Of a stretch of 64,000 nucleotides of DNA, positions 24,244 through 32,795 are shown piece by piece. Position 1 is the stretch's first letter; each line of letters begins with the position of its first letter. Origin of the DNA: an uncultured Veillonellaceae bacterium. Its GTDB lineage: Bacteria > Bacillota > Negativicutes > Veillonellales > Dialisteraceae. The notes beneath the pieces are model-generated. The model saw only the letters and a list, made by a program, of their open reading frames with translations, made no database searches and was not told where the DNA came from. The stretch covers positions 1-64,000 of the forward strand of contig CASEBK010000011.1 of NCBI GenBank assembly GCA_949286115.1. The letters run 5' to 3'. The translations under genes were made by a program, and so were the position numbers.

Positions 24244-24252
24244 GGGGCCTCC

Positions 24253-24753
24253 TCAGTCGCGGAGCGCCATCTCGGTGGCGATGCGGGCGCAGGTCTGGAT
24301 GATCTTCTTGCAGTTCCGCTTGCGGTCCTTCGAGTCGAAGTCGGGATAGGGGAAGCACAGGTCCCGGCACTCTGTCGTGCCGAGCGCCGCGATGACCGCG
24401 CGCACGTACTCCGCGTGGCGCGGGTAGATGCCCGTTCCCGGGTGGTGCAGCTCGTCCACCCGCTCTTCGAAGGTCTCCTTTCCGTAGGGGTCTTTCCGGC
24501 CGTGCATGGCGGAGAGCACGAGCATGCCCCCTGCCACCGCGCCGCAGAGATGGCCCGTGCCGCCCATGCCGCCGCCGAAGCCCGAGATGAGCCCCACCGT
24601 CTCCGGCGGGTAGTCCGACAGGCCCAGATCGAGGAAGCCCTTCAGCACGCATTCGCCGCAGTTCAGCCCGTGGCGGAAATGCTCGCCCGCATTCGCTGCG
24701 GCCTGCTCGGCAAGCGCCTGCCGCTCTTCGTCCGTGTAATGCTTTTTCTCCAT
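24253..24753 (-). CDS. C_GCAxxG_C_C family (putative redox) protein
   Basis: This 166-residue protein has the family's spaced cysteines: GLNCGECVLKGF (about residue 30), TGHLCGAVAGGML (the GCAxxG element, here CGAVAGG), TECRDLC and RNCKK towards the C-terminus. Family members are small redox or metal proteins often found next to oxidoreductases; biochemical data are scarce. The longer reading frame has an earlier ATG, but ATG 24753 follows AGAAGGGATCGTC and lies just downstream of a -10 box, so it is preferred. It leads a two-gene operon with the CoA-disulfide-reductase/rhodanese protein, which may be its partner in sulfur redox chemistry. Confidence 0.82.
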   Translation of the reverse strand: MEKKHYTDEERQALAEQAAANAGEHFRHGLNCGECVLKGFLDLGLSDYPPETVGLISGFGGGMGGTGHLCGAVAGGMLVLSAMHGRKDPYGKETFEERVDELHHPGTGIYPRHAEYVRAVIAALGTTECRDLCFPYPDFDSKDRKRNCKKIIQTCARIATEMALRD

Positions 24754-24798
24754 GACGATCCCTTCTTTCTGTATGATAAAAAATCGATCCTTATCTGT

Positions 24799-24807
24799 AT
24801 TATAGCA
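24799..24807 (-). promoter_or_regulatory. Extended -10 promoter of the redox operon
   Basis: On the minus strand the sequence is TGCTATAAT, with TATAAT at 24799-24804. It is 46 bases before the start codon of the C_GCAxxG_C_C gene. Confidence 0.65.
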
Positions 24808-24827
24808 TCGGCGCCGGACGGAGCGCA

Positions 24828-24854
24828 TCAAAAAAGGCTCCCTCATGGGGAGCC
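24828..24854 (-). terminator. Intrinsic terminator, minus strand, with no obvious gene feeding it
   Basis: GGCTCCC/GGGAGCC with a 4-base loop is followed on the minus strand by TTTTTT. The minus-strand region from here to the tRNA (24855-25071) has no gene I can support. It contains a short hydrophobic open frame without a usable start codon, so the terminator may serve an unrecognised small RNA or insulate the redox operon. Confidence 0.6.
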
Positions 24855-25071
24855 CCTTTGTGCGGACGGACCTCTGCTCAGATCCATCCCATGCCGAGTG
24901 CGCGGCGAGTCGCCAGAAAGATCATGTGGAGAAAACAATGCAGAAAAACTGTAAATAAGATGGAAGCAGACGTGATACTTATGTTTATATGATAGGCCCC
25001 GTGGCGGAGATTGTCAAGTGTGGAGCAGATAACAAATTGACATACGGCGCGCGGGCCATGCGTTTTGTGCC

Positions 25072-25100
25072 TTGACGGCATTTTTTCCCTTTTTTATAAT
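25072..25100 (+). promoter_or_regulatory. Strong sigma-A promoter of tRNA-Leu
   Basis: TTGACG (25072-25077) and TATAAT (25095-25100) have the optimal 17-bp spacer, and the tRNA begins 11 bases downstream. Confidence 0.9.
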
Positions 25101-25111
25101 AAGAAACGCAG

Positions 25112-25195
25112 GCGAACGTGGCGGAATGGCAGACGCGCCAGATTTAGGCTCTGGTACTGAAAAGTGTGGGGGTTCAAGTCCCCCCGTTCGCACCA
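25112..25195 (+). tRNA. tRNA-Leu, anticodon TAG (reads CUA and other CUN codons)
   Basis: The acceptor stem GCGAACG/CGTTCGC, the anticodon arm CCAGA-TTTAGGC-TCTGG with anticodon TAG, and the T-arm GGGGGTTCAAGTCCCCC are all intact. A variable arm longer than in standard tRNAs fits the class II (leucine) type. CCA is encoded. A promoter precedes it and a terminator follows. No tandem tRNA and no integrase-type duplication of its 3' end is visible nearby. Confidence 0.95.
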
Positions 25196-25216
25196 ATTTC
25201 ATACATGCCGAAGGCG

Positions 25217-25249
25217 GCGGTCTCTTTCCGGAGAGGCCGCTCTATTTTT
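25217..25249 (+). terminator. Terminator of tRNA-Leu
   Basis: GCGGTCTCT/AGAGGCCGC forms a 9-bp stem with one G-T pair and a 6-base loop. It is followed by the T-rich tail TCTATTTTT. Confidence 0.75.
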
Positions 25250-25416
25250 CTGCAAAAGTGTACTATTTTTGGGGCGTTTCGCCTATTGAATTTGACTGCC
25301 CCGCTTTGTAAAATAGAACTGTGTCACTATACTTTTTTTGTTATTGACGTATTCACATGACTTATATCATTCGACTCGTTTGATGTACGGTTGGTGATGG
25401 GATAAGGAGGAGAATT

Positions 25417-28400
25417 ATGAGAACGATCCACAAAGTCCTGGTCGCAAACCGCGGGGAGATCGCCATTCGCGTGTTCCGCGCGTGCAGCGAGCTGGGCATC
25501 CGCACCGTTGCGATTTATTCCAAAGAGGATATTCTGTCTCTGCACCGCAACCGCGCAGACGAAGCATACCTGGTGGGCGAGGGCAAGAAGCCCGTCGACG
25601 CCTATCTCGATATCGAGGACATCATCCGCATCGCCAAAGAGCACGATGTGGACGCCATCCATCCCGGCTACGGGTTCCTCGCGGAAAATGCGGAATTTGC
25701 AAGACGCTGTGAAGAAGAAGGCCTCATTTTCATCGGCCCGAAGGTAGAGCACCTCGTCATGTTCGGCGACAAGGTGAACGCCCGCATCCAGGCGGAAAAG
25801 GCGGGCATCCCCATGATCCCCGGCACGAAGGGGGCCGTGAAGAGCTTTGAAGAAGTGAAGGAATTTGCGGAGACCCACGGTCTGCCGGTCATGATCAAAG
25901 CCGTCAACGGCGGCGGCGGACGCGGCATGAGAAACGTGGACCGCATGGAAGATCTGGAAGACGCGTACTACCGGGCGAAATCCGAAGCGAAGATGGCTTT
26001 CGGCGATGAAGACGTGTACGTGGAGAAGTGCATCATGAACCCGAAGCACATCGAAGTGCAGGTCATCGGCGACGAGCACGGCCACATCGTCCACCTCTTC
26101 GAGCGCGACTGCTCCATCCAGCGCCGCCATCAGAAGGTCATCGAGATGGCTCCGGCGTGGTCGCTTCCCACCTCGCTCCGTCAGGAGATCTGCGACGCCG
26201 CCGTGAAACTCATGAAGAACGTGAACTATGTGAACGCAGGCACGTGCGAATTCCTCGTCGATCAGGATGAGAAGCATTTCTACTTCATCGAAGTCAATCC
26301 CCGCGTACAGGTGGAGCACACCGTGACCGAGCTCATCACGGACATCGACATCGTGAAGAGCCAGATCCTCATCGCGGAAGGGTACTCTCTCGAAGACTCC
26401 GTCATCGGCATCGGCCGTCAGGAAGATATCACCCATCACGGCATGGCCATCCAGTGCCGCATCACCACGGAAGATCCGCAGAACCACTTCATGCCTGACA
26501 CGGGCAAGATCATCGCCTACCGGAGCGGCGGAGGCCCGGGCATCCGTCTCGACGCGGGCACGGCCTACACCGGCGCGGTCATCACCCCCTACTATGATTC
26601 CCTGCTGGTGAAAGTCACCGCCTACGCGCGCACGCCCCTCGACGCCATCGGCCGCATGGAGCGCTGCCTCAATGAATTCCGCATCAGCGGCGTGAAGACG
26701 AATATCTATTTCCTCCAGAACATGCTCGCCACGAAGGACTTCCAGGAAGGCCTCTGCGACGTGAACTACATCGACCGTCATCCGGAGCTCCTCATCGACC
26801 CGAACGCCGTGAGCGACCGCGGCACGAAGCTCCTCGACTACATCGGCGACATCACCGTGAACGGATACGCCGGCGCCGGCCATCAGGACAAGCCGGACTT
26901 CGCGCCGCTCCCCGTGCTGGACGCCTCCGGCGAAGAATGCCCCAGAGGCACCAAGCAGCTCCTGGACGAGCTGGGACCGGAGAAATTCGCGAAATGGGTG
27001 CAGGACCAGAAAGAAGTCCTCTTCATGGACACCACCTACCGCGACGCCCATCAGTCGCTTCTGGCGACGCGTGTCCGCACCCACGACATCATGAACGCCA
27101 TCCACTACACGGCCGTCCATGTGCCGCAGCTCTTCTCCTTTGAAAACTGGGGCGGCGCCACCTTCGACGTGGCGTACCGCTTCCTCGACGAATGCCCGTG
27201 GCAGCGCCTCCGCGCCATGAGAGCCGCCGCGCCGAACATCCTTTTCCAGATGCTCACCCGCGGGGCGAACGCCGTCGGCTATGAGAACTATCCGGAGAAC
27301 GTGGTGCGCCACTTCATCGACCGCGCGGCCGTGAACGGCGTGGACGTCTTCCGCATCTTCGACTGCCTCAATCAGCTCTCCCACATGACCGTCACCATCG
27401 ACGAAGTGCGGAAGAACGACAAGCTCGCCGAAGTGGCCCTCTGCTACACCGGCGACATCCTTGACCCGAAGCGGCAGAAATACAATCTGAAATATTACAC
27501 CGACATGGCGAAAGAGCTGGAAAAAGCGGGCGCGAACATCATCGCCATCAAAGACATGTCCGGCATCCTGAAGCCGGAAGCGGCGGGCGTGCTCGTCTCT
27601 GCGCTGAAAGACGCGGTCGACCTGCCGATCCACCTCCACAGCCACGAAGGCAGCGGCGTCATGCTCTACAGCTACGCCAAAGCCATCGACGCGGGCGTGG
27701 ATATCGTGGACGTGGCCACCAGCGCCCTGGCCAACGGCACCAGCCAGCCCTCCATGCAGTCCATGTACTATGCCCTCCAGAACCATCCGCGCCAGCCGAA
27801 GCTCGACATCGAAGCCCTCGAAGCCATCGACCGCTACTGGGCGGCCGTGCGGCCCTATTACGCCGGCGTGGACAGCAAGATGACCAGCCCGAACACCACC
27901 GTCTACATGCACGAGATGCCCGGCGGCCAGTTCTCCAACCTCCGCCAGCAGGCCACTGCCGTCGGCCTCGGCGACAAGTGGCTCGACGTGTGCCGCATGT
28001 ACGCGAAAGTGAACATGATGTTCGGCGACATCATCAAAGTCACCCCGTCCTCCAAAGTGGTGGGCGACATGGCCCTCTTCATGGTCCAGAACGGCCTCAC
28101 CGAAGAAGACATCTACGAGAAGGGCGACACCCTCGACTTCCCGAAGTCCGTAGTGGGATTCTTCGCAGGCAACCTCGGCACCCCCTACGGCGGTTTCCCG
28201 GAAAAACTGCAGCAGATCATCCTCCGCGGCAAGAAGCCTATGGAAGAATCCACGCCGCCGGACGTCGACTTCGACGCCGTGAAGGCGGAGATGAAAGAAA
28301 AGCAGCTCCCCGTGACCGAGCAGTCCGTCTCTTCCTACCTCATCTACCCGAAGGTCTACAGCGACTATCAGGCGCGGTATAAGATGTACGGCGACCTCTC

Positions 28401-28845
28401 CATCCTCGACACGCCCACCTTCTTCTTCGGCATGAAGCCCGGCGAAGAGATCCGCGTCAACATCGAGCAGGGCAAGATGCTCCTCATCCGCCTCGACGAC
28501 ATCACCAAGCCCGATGAGAATGGCGACCGTCTCATCCGCTTCGAACTGAACGGCATGCCCCGTGAGATCAAAGTCCACGACAAGCACATCGCCACGGCGA
28601 ACATCGAAGTGCGCAAGGCAGACAAAGACGTCCTCGGCGAAGTGGGCGCGACCCTCTCCGGCTCTGTGGTGAAAGTCCTCGTCGAAAAGGGCCAGCACGT
28701 GAAGAAAGGCGAGCCCATCGTCGTCACCGAAGCGATGAAGATGGAAACGAACATCACCGCTCCGAAAGACGGCATCGTCAGCGAGATCGTCGCCAAAGCA
28801 GGCGCACGCATCTCCTCGGGCGACCTCCTCCTCGTCATCGAATGA
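25417..28845 (+). CDS. pyc: Pyruvate carboxylase
   Basis: This 1142-residue protein has the full length of the single-chain, four-domain enzyme, which makes oxaloacetate from pyruvate, bicarbonate and ATP. Residues 1-450 are the biotin carboxylase (VLVANRGEIAIRVFRA, HPGYGFLAENAEFA, then KAVNGGGGRGMR and EVNPRVQVEHTVTE). Residues about 530-800 are the carboxyltransferase barrel (FMDTTYRDAHQSLLATRVR, with zinc-site HLHSHEGSG). The C-terminal biotinyl domain has EAMKMETN, with the biotinylated lysine at about 1108. ATG 25417 follows AAGGAGGAG. It has its own terminator. In Negativicutes-like fermenters it feeds the succinate/propionate branch as well as anaplerosis. Confidence 0.97.
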   Translation: MRTIHKVLVANRGEIAIRVFRACSELGIRTVAIYSKEDILSLHRNRADEAYLVGEGKKPVDAYLDIEDIIRIAKEHDVDAIHPGYGFLAENAEFARRCEEEGLIFIGPKVEHLVMFGDKVNARIQAEKAGIPMIPGTKGAVKSFEEVKEFAETHGLPVMIKAVNGGGGRGMRNVDRMEDLEDAYYRAKSEAKMAFGDEDVYVEKCIMNPKHIEVQVIGDEHGHIVHLFERDCSIQRRHQKVIEMAPAWSLPTSLRQEICDAAVKLMKNVNYVNAGTCEFLVDQDEKHFYFIEVNPRVQVEHTVTELITDIDIVKSQILIAEGYSLEDSVIGIGRQEDITHHGMAIQCRITTEDPQNHFMPDTGKIIAYRSGGGPGIRLDAGTAYTGAVITPYYDSLLVKVTAYARTPLDAIGRMERCLNEFRISGVKTNIYFLQNMLATKDFQEGLCDVNYIDRHPELLIDPNAVSDRGTKLLDYIGDITVNGYAGAGHQDKPDFAPLPVLDASGEECPRGTKQLLDELGPEKFAKWVQDQKEVLFMDTTYRDAHQSLLATRVRTHDIMNAIHYTAVHVPQLFSFENWGGATFDVAYRFLDECPWQRLRAMRAAAPNILFQMLTRGANAVGYENYPENVVRHFIDRAAVNGVDVFRIFDCLNQLSHMTVTIDEVRKNDKLAEVALCYTGDILDPKRQKYNLKYYTDMAKELEKAGANIIAIKDMSGILKPEAAGVLVSALKDAVDLPIHLHSHEGSGVMLYSYAKAIDAGVDIVDVATSALANGTSQPSMQSMYYALQNHPRQPKLDIEALEAIDRYWAAVRPYYAGVDSKMTSPNTTVYMHEMPGGQFSNLRQQATAVGLGDKWLDVCRMYAKVNMMFGDIIKVTPSSKVVGDMALFMVQNGLTEEDIYEKGDTLDFPKSVVGFFAGNLGTPYGGFPEKLQQIILRGKKPMEESTPPDVDFDAVKAEMKEKQLPVTEQSVSSYLIYPKVYSDYQARYKMYGDLSILDTPTFFFGMKPGEEIRVNIEQGKMLLIRLDDITKPDENGDRLIRFELNGMPREIKVHDKHIATANIEVRKADKDVLGEVGATLSGSVVKVLVEKGQHVKKGEPIVVTEAMKMETNITAPKDGIVSEIVAKAGARISSGDLLLVIE

Positions 28846-28856
28846 TATTTCAAAAC

Positions 28857-28892
28857 AAAAAACGCTCTGCGAATGAACGCAGGGCGTTTTTG
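28857..28892 (+). terminator. Intrinsic terminator of pyc
   Basis: The 11-bp stem AACGCTCTGCG/CGCAGGGCGTT (one G-T pair) with loop AATGAA is followed by a T run. The A-rich left flank would also let it act on the minus strand. Confidence 0.9.
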
Positions 28893-29044
28893 TGTGGGAA
28901 ACTTCTCGGGAGCGCTGTGCGAGTGCTCATGCCCATCGACTGATACATAAAATCTATTGGAGTTCATTTTCGCTTTCTTTTACCATATATATAAGTATAA
29001 AAATAAGGAAGAAACGGCTTCCTTGGTGAGAAAGGGATGGGACT

Positions 29045-30556
29045 ATGGCAGAGGAAAATGAGCGTCGGCAGAATGAGCCGCGCATGAATGACCAGATGCT
29101 CGCAAGAAGAAACAAACTGAAAGAGATCCGCGCTCTGGGCGTGGCGCCTTTTGGACAGCGCTTCGAATGGGATCATCACGTGGAAGACGTAAGAAACAGC
29201 GCGCCCCTTCTGGAGGTGGATCAGACGGTGGTCCGTATGGCGGGCCGCCTGATGATCATCCGGGATCACGGCAAGACGGCCTTTGCTGTGCTGAGGGACA
29301 AGTCGGGAGATATTCAGCTCTATTTCCGGCAGGATACGCTGAGCGAGACAGAGTGGAAGCTTTTCAAGCTCCTCGATATCGGCGATATCGTCGGTGTGGA
29401 AGGGACGGTCTTCACGACGCACACCGGAGAAGTGACGGTCCGCGCGGCCAAGCTCACGCTGCTCTCGAAAGCGCTGCGCCCGCTGCCGAAAAAATGGCAC
29501 GGCCTCACGGATAAGGAACAGCGGTATCGCCAGCGCTATGTGGATCTCATCGTCAATCCGGAAGTGCGGAAAGATTTTGAGAAGCGTTCTCTCGTCCTGC
29601 GCACGATCCGGAAATGGCTGACGGATCGGGATTTCCTCGAAGTGGAGACGCCCATGCTGCAGGCGCTCTACGGCGGAGCGAACGCGCGGCCCTTCGTGAC
29701 GCATCTCAATGCGCTTGATATGCCGCTCTATCTGCGCATCGCGCCGGAGCTGTATCTGAAGCGGCTCATCGTGGGCAGTTTCGAACGGGTCTTTGAGATG
29801 AACCGCAATTTCCGCAATGAAGGCATGGATAACCGGCACAACCCGGAATTCACGCCTCTGGAAACGTACCAGGCCTACGGAGATATTGAGGATGTCATTG
29901 AGGAGACCAAAGAGATCTGCGCGGCCTGCGCGCAGGCGGTCTACGGCAGTACGCGGTTCCTCTATTCCGGCATCATGCTGGACCTGACGCCGTCCGCATG
30001 GACGCGCATGACCATGGCGGAGGCGGTCAAAAAGTACACCGGCGCGGATTTCGACCGGGTGAAGGAGATCGGCGAAGCGAGAAAGATCGCCGACGAGCTT
30101 CATGTGGCTTACGGGCCGTACGATACGTGCGGCCAGATCCTGGCGAACTGCTTTGATGAGCACGTGGAAGACAAATTGATCCAGCCGACGATCATCACGC
30201 GCTATCCCATCGAAGTGTCGCCGCTGGCGAAGAAGTGCGACGACGATGAGAACTTCACCATCCGCTTTGAGGCGTATATCTACGGCCGCGAGCTGGCGAA
30301 CGGGTTCTCCGAACTGAACGATCCGGACGATCAGCGCCGCCGCTTCGAGATGCAGCTGGAGGAACGGGCGCACGGTGACGACGAAGCGCATCAGATGGAT
30401 GAAGACTTCATTCAGGCGCTGGAATACGGGCTGCCGCCGACGGCGGGCCTTGGCATCGGCATCGACCGCCTCGTGATGATCATGACGGGCAAGACCAATA
30501 TCCGCGATGTGCTCCTGTTCCCGCTGATGAAGCCGGAAACGGAGACGACGAACTGA
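29045..30556 (+). CDS. lysS: Lysyl-tRNA synthetase, class II
   Basis: This 503-residue protein has the normal length. An N-terminal OB-fold anticodon-binding domain (VRMAGRLMIIRDHGK, about residues 60-160) is followed by the class II catalytic core. That core has motif 1 region FLEVETPMLQ, motif 2 FEMNRNFRNEGMDNRHNPEFT-type sequence (about residues 255-275) and motif 3 GLGIGIDRLVMIMT near the C-terminus. It charges tRNA-Lys in the cytoplasm. ATG 29045 follows AAAGGGATGGG. The gene stands between the pyc terminator and a weak GC-rich hairpin, so it is probably monocistronic. Confidence 0.96.
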   Translation: MAEENERRQNEPRMNDQMLARRNKLKEIRALGVAPFGQRFEWDHHVEDVRNSAPLLEVDQTVVRMAGRLMIIRDHGKTAFAVLRDKSGDIQLYFRQDTLSETEWKLFKLLDIGDIVGVEGTVFTTHTGEVTVRAAKLTLLSKALRPLPKKWHGLTDKEQRYRQRYVDLIVNPEVRKDFEKRSLVLRTIRKWLTDRDFLEVETPMLQALYGGANARPFVTHLNALDMPLYLRIAPELYLKRLIVGSFERVFEMNRNFRNEGMDNRHNPEFTPLETYQAYGDIEDVIEETKEICAACAQAVYGSTRFLYSGIMLDLTPSAWTRMTMAEAVKKYTGADFDRVKEIGEARKIADELHVAYGPYDTCGQILANCFDEHVEDKLIQPTIITRYPIEVSPLAKKCDDDENFTIRFEAYIYGRELANGFSELNDPDDQRRRFEMQLEERAHGDDEAHQMDEDFIQALEYGLPPTAGLGIGIDRLVMIMTGKTNIRDVLLFPLMKPETETTN

Positions 30557-30572
30557 ATTCAGAACTGTGAAG

Positions 30573-30607
30573 ATGCGCCGCTCTTTCCATGGGCGGCGTA
30601 TTTGTTT
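30573..30607 (+). terminator. Probable weak terminator of lysS
   Basis: CGCCGC/GCGGCG with an 11-base loop is followed by the T-rich TATTTGTTT. An ATG inside the loop opens the next frame, but this hairpin argues for the later start of that gene. Confidence 0.5.
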
Positions 30608-30615
30608 CGGGAGGC

Positions 30616-31551
30616 ATGATGGACTGGATCGGTGTAGGGCTGTGTATGGCCGCAGGCTTTTTCTGGGCGGGATGCGGCGTGGCGGCGCAGCATTTCTTTC
30701 AGCACAGCGCGGTCTCGGCGATGGAGCTGACGGCGTTTCGCATGCTCTGCGCGGCGGGGCTGTTTGCCCTGATGGGGAGGCACGGCGGCGGCTGGCATCG
30801 CTGCGGGGAAGCGCTGCGCCGCTGGCCCCGGCTGTGGCTTTCGGTCGCCTTTTACGGCCTCGCGGGGCTCATGGCCATGCATTTTACCTATTTCGAAGCC
30901 ATCGCCGAGGGCAATGCGGCGGCGGCGACGGTCATCCAGTATACCTGCCCGGCGATGGTCATCGGGTGGCTGGCGTTCCGCCGGAGGCAGTGGCCGCGCC
31001 GGGGCGATGCGGCGGCGGTGGTGCTGGCGCTGGCAGGGACGGTGCTGCTCGTCACCGGCGGGCGGCTGGACGTGCTCGCCGTGCCGGCGGCGTGCGCGGT
31101 GTGGGCGCTCCTTTCCGCCGTGTTTTTCGCGGTCTCTGCGGCGTTTCCCAAGCCGCTTCTGAAGGTGCTCCCGGAGTGCTGCCTCCTCGCGCTGGGTATG
31201 GCGATCGGTGCGGCGGCAGCGTGGGCGCTCGATGCGCCAGAGGATCTGAAGGCTTTCTTTGCGCCGGAAGTCCTGTTTGACACCGCGGCGATCATCCTGG
31301 GCGGCACGGTCCTTTCGTTTTTCTGCTACAACGCGGGGCTGGCGCGGCTGTCGCCGGAGCAGGCGAGCCTGACGGCGACGATCGAGCCAGTCGTGTCGGT
31401 GGTGATGTGCCATTTCCTTTTTGGCACGGAATTTTCTCTGCCCGCGCTGGCGGGCATCGGGCTGGTGCTCGGCGGGATCGTCATGCCTGCGCTGTGGCGG
31501 GAAGAAACGGCCGGCGCGGCGAAGGAAGAGGCCGGAAGATCGGATCTCTGA
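30616..31551 (+). CDS. EamA/DMT-family transporter
   Basis: This roughly 311-residue integral membrane protein has ten hydrophobic segments arranged as two EamA repeats. The second repeat contains the typical PVVSVVMCHFLFGTEFS (about residues 265-280) and LAGIGLVLGGIVM. Drug/metabolite transporters of this group export amino acids, nucleosides or other metabolites, and the substrate cannot be read from sequence. The start is taken at ATG 30616, or ATG 30619, behind CGGGAGG. An earlier ATG at 30589 lies within the preceding hairpin. It has its own terminator. Confidence 0.85.
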   Translation: MMDWIGVGLCMAAGFFWAGCGVAAQHFFQHSAVSAMELTAFRMLCAAGLFALMGRHGGGWHRCGEALRRWPRLWLSVAFYGLAGLMAMHFTYFEAIAEGNAAAATVIQYTCPAMVIGWLAFRRRQWPRRGDAAAVVLALAGTVLLVTGGRLDVLAVPAACAVWALLSAVFFAVSAAFPKPLLKVLPECCLLALGMAIGAAAAWALDAPEDLKAFFAPEVLFDTAAIILGGTVLSFFCYNAGLARLSPEQASLTATIEPVVSVVMCHFLFGTEFSLPALAGIGLVLGGIVMPALWREETAGAAKEEAGRSDL

Positions 31552-31572
31552 GCGGGACCGCCGGACAAAAAG

Positions 31573-31605
31573 AAAACGCGCTCTTTTTCATGAGAGCGCG
31601 TTTTT
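31573..31605 (+). terminator. Bidirectional terminator between the EamA and HxlR genes
   Basis: The perfect 10-bp stem AACGCGCTCT/AGAGCGCGTT has A residues on one side and TTTTT on the other. It serves both convergent genes. Confidence 0.9.
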
Positions 31606-31612
31606 CGTTCGT

Positions 31613-31945
31613 TCAGGCCTGTTTTTCTTTATACGCCGTGCCCCAGGCGGCCATAGCGTCCAGCACGGGGCGGAGGCTGTAGCCGGTCTCGGTCAAGGTG
31701 TATTCCACGCGGGGCGGCACTTCGGGATAGACGCGGCGGGTGAGCAGGCCCTTTTCCTCCATGGCGCGGAGGTTGGCCGTGAGCACTTTCTGCGAGATAT
31801 GGCCGACGGAGCGCTTCAGCTCGCTGAACCGTTTCGTCCCGGTGAGCAGGTCCCGCAGGATGAGCACGGCCCAGCGGCTGCTGATGAGGGTGAGCGTGGT
31901 CTCCACAGGGCACGCAGGGAGCAGGTTCGTTACTGATCCATTCAT
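31613..31945 (-). CDS. HxlR-family transcriptional regulator
   Basis: This 110-residue winged-helix protein has ACPVETTLTLISSRWAVLILRDLL, RFSELKRSVGHISQKVLT and LRAMEEKGLLTR, the standard HxlR signature. The N-terminal Cys (ACPVE) is the residue that in YodB/HypR-type members senses electrophiles or disulfide stress. The start follows GGAGGATCATA. The gene is divergent from an NAD(P)-binding oxidoreductase gene, with a 14-bp perfect palindrome between them. This is a classic arrangement in which the regulator represses its neighbour until quinones or aldehydes modify the cysteine. Confidence 0.88.
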   Translation of the reverse strand: MNGSVTNLLPACPVETTLTLISSRWAVLILRDLLTGTKRFSELKRSVGHISQKVLTANLRAMEEKGLLTRRVYPEVPPRVEYTLTETGYSLRPVLDAMAAWGTAYKEKQA

Positions 31946-31979
31946 TATGATCCTCCATGGTATCCAAATGAATACTACC

Positions 31980-32026
31980 GCACAATATTGTGCTTTCTTC
32001 CGAAAATTTCCTTACGGCTCTATAAT
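31980..32026 (+). promoter_or_regulatory. Divergent regulatory region with palindrome and -10 box
   Basis: GCACAATATTGTGC (31980-31993) is a perfect 14-base palindrome, a candidate HxlR operator. TATAAT at 32021-32026 is the probable -10 box of the NAD(P)-binding protein gene, with the palindrome just upstream of its -35 region. The -35 box is poor. Confidence 0.55.
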
Positions 32027-32074
32027 AAGACCGTCGAAAGGAAAAAACAAGTGTTGAGAAAGGAAGGATGCTCT

Positions 32075-32704
32075 ATGAAGATCGCAGTCATTTGTGCTAA
32101 TGGGAGAGAAGGTCAGTGCGTCGTGCGGGAGGCGATGGCCCGGGGCCACGAAGTCACGGCGTTCGTCCGCGGAGAGAACCGCTCCGCCGCAAAGAAAGCG
32201 GTGGTGAAGGATCTTTTTGAGATTACGAAAGAGGACCTCGCCGGCTTCGACGCCGTGGTGGACGCCTTCGGCGCGTGGACGGCGGAGACGCTGCCGCAGC
32301 ATTCCTCGTCCCTTCGCCATCTCTGCGACGTCCTCGCGGGGACGGAGACGCGACTCCTCGTGGTAGGCGGCGCGGGCAGCCTCTACACCGATGAGAGCCG
32401 AAAGATGCTCGTCATGGACGCGCCGGGCTTCCCAGAAGACTGGAAGCCTCTTGCCTCCGCCATGGGCAGGGCGCTCGCCGAGCTCCGGCAGAGGAAGGAC
32501 GTGCGCTGGACGTACCTGAGTCCCGCAGCGGATTTCGCGGCGGACGGGGAGAAGATAGGAAAATATTTCCTCGGAGGCGACGTGCTTCCCGTCAATGCCC
32601 GCGGCGTGAGCCGCGTGAGCTATGCCGATTTCGCGGCGGCCCTCGTGGACGAAGCGGAAAAGGCGGACCACGTGGGCGAGCGCATCTCCGTGTGTGAGGC
32701 GTGA
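32075..32704 (+). CDS. NAD(P)-binding (NmrA/SDR-like atypical) oxidoreductase
   Basis: This 209-residue protein begins with KIAVICANGREGQCVVREA, an atypical glycine-rich dinucleotide-binding loop. LLVVGGAGSLY and a C-terminal VSYADFAAALVDEAE follow, as in the NAD(P)H-binding family of YwnB type. The start ATG 32075 follows AGGAAGG and is preferred over an ATG 29 codons upstream that would lie in the promoter. It is the likely target of the divergent HxlR regulator. Such pairs usually respond to reactive electrophiles, and the protein may be a quinone or aldehyde reductase. Function inferred. Confidence 0.8.
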   Translation: MKIAVICANGREGQCVVREAMARGHEVTAFVRGENRSAAKKAVVKDLFEITKEDLAGFDAVVDAFGAWTAETLPQHSSSLRHLCDVLAGTETRLLVVGGAGSLYTDESRKMLVMDAPGFPEDWKPLASAMGRALAELRQRKDVRWTYLSPAADFAADGEKIGKYFLGGDVLPVNARGVSRVSYADFAAALVDEAEKADHVGERISVCEA

Positions 32705-32714
32705 GCGGACAGTC

Positions 32715-32747
32715 AAAAAGAACGGCATCCCTGTGCCGTTCTTTTTT
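32715..32747 (+). terminator. Bidirectional intrinsic terminator
   Basis: AAAAAGAACGGCA/TGCCGTTCTTTTTT forms a long, perfect stem with a 6-base loop. It ends the NAD(P)-binding gene, and on the minus strand could end the antiporter gene. Confidence 0.88.
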
Positions 32748-32795
32748 GATAGGAGGATTTAATAATGGCGTTTCACGCTGAGTGTCGGTATGTGG

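Noticed and set aside
24878-25081. Short hydrophobic minus-strand frame before a terminator, considered as a type I toxin
   Set aside because: The hydrophobic part has no ATG, GTG or TTG start with a ribosome site, and no antitoxin RNA arrangement is visible.
25344-25370. TTGACG/TATCAT pair before pyc as a promoter
   Set aside because: The spacer is only 15 bp and no better pair supports it; the pyc promoter is left unassigned.
25327-28698. 1123-aa open frame on the minus strand opposite pyruvate carboxylase
   Set aside because: Its His/Asp/Val-rich composition is the mirror of GC-rich codons on the coding strand. It has no ribosome site or family motif, and the plus-strand gene is certain.
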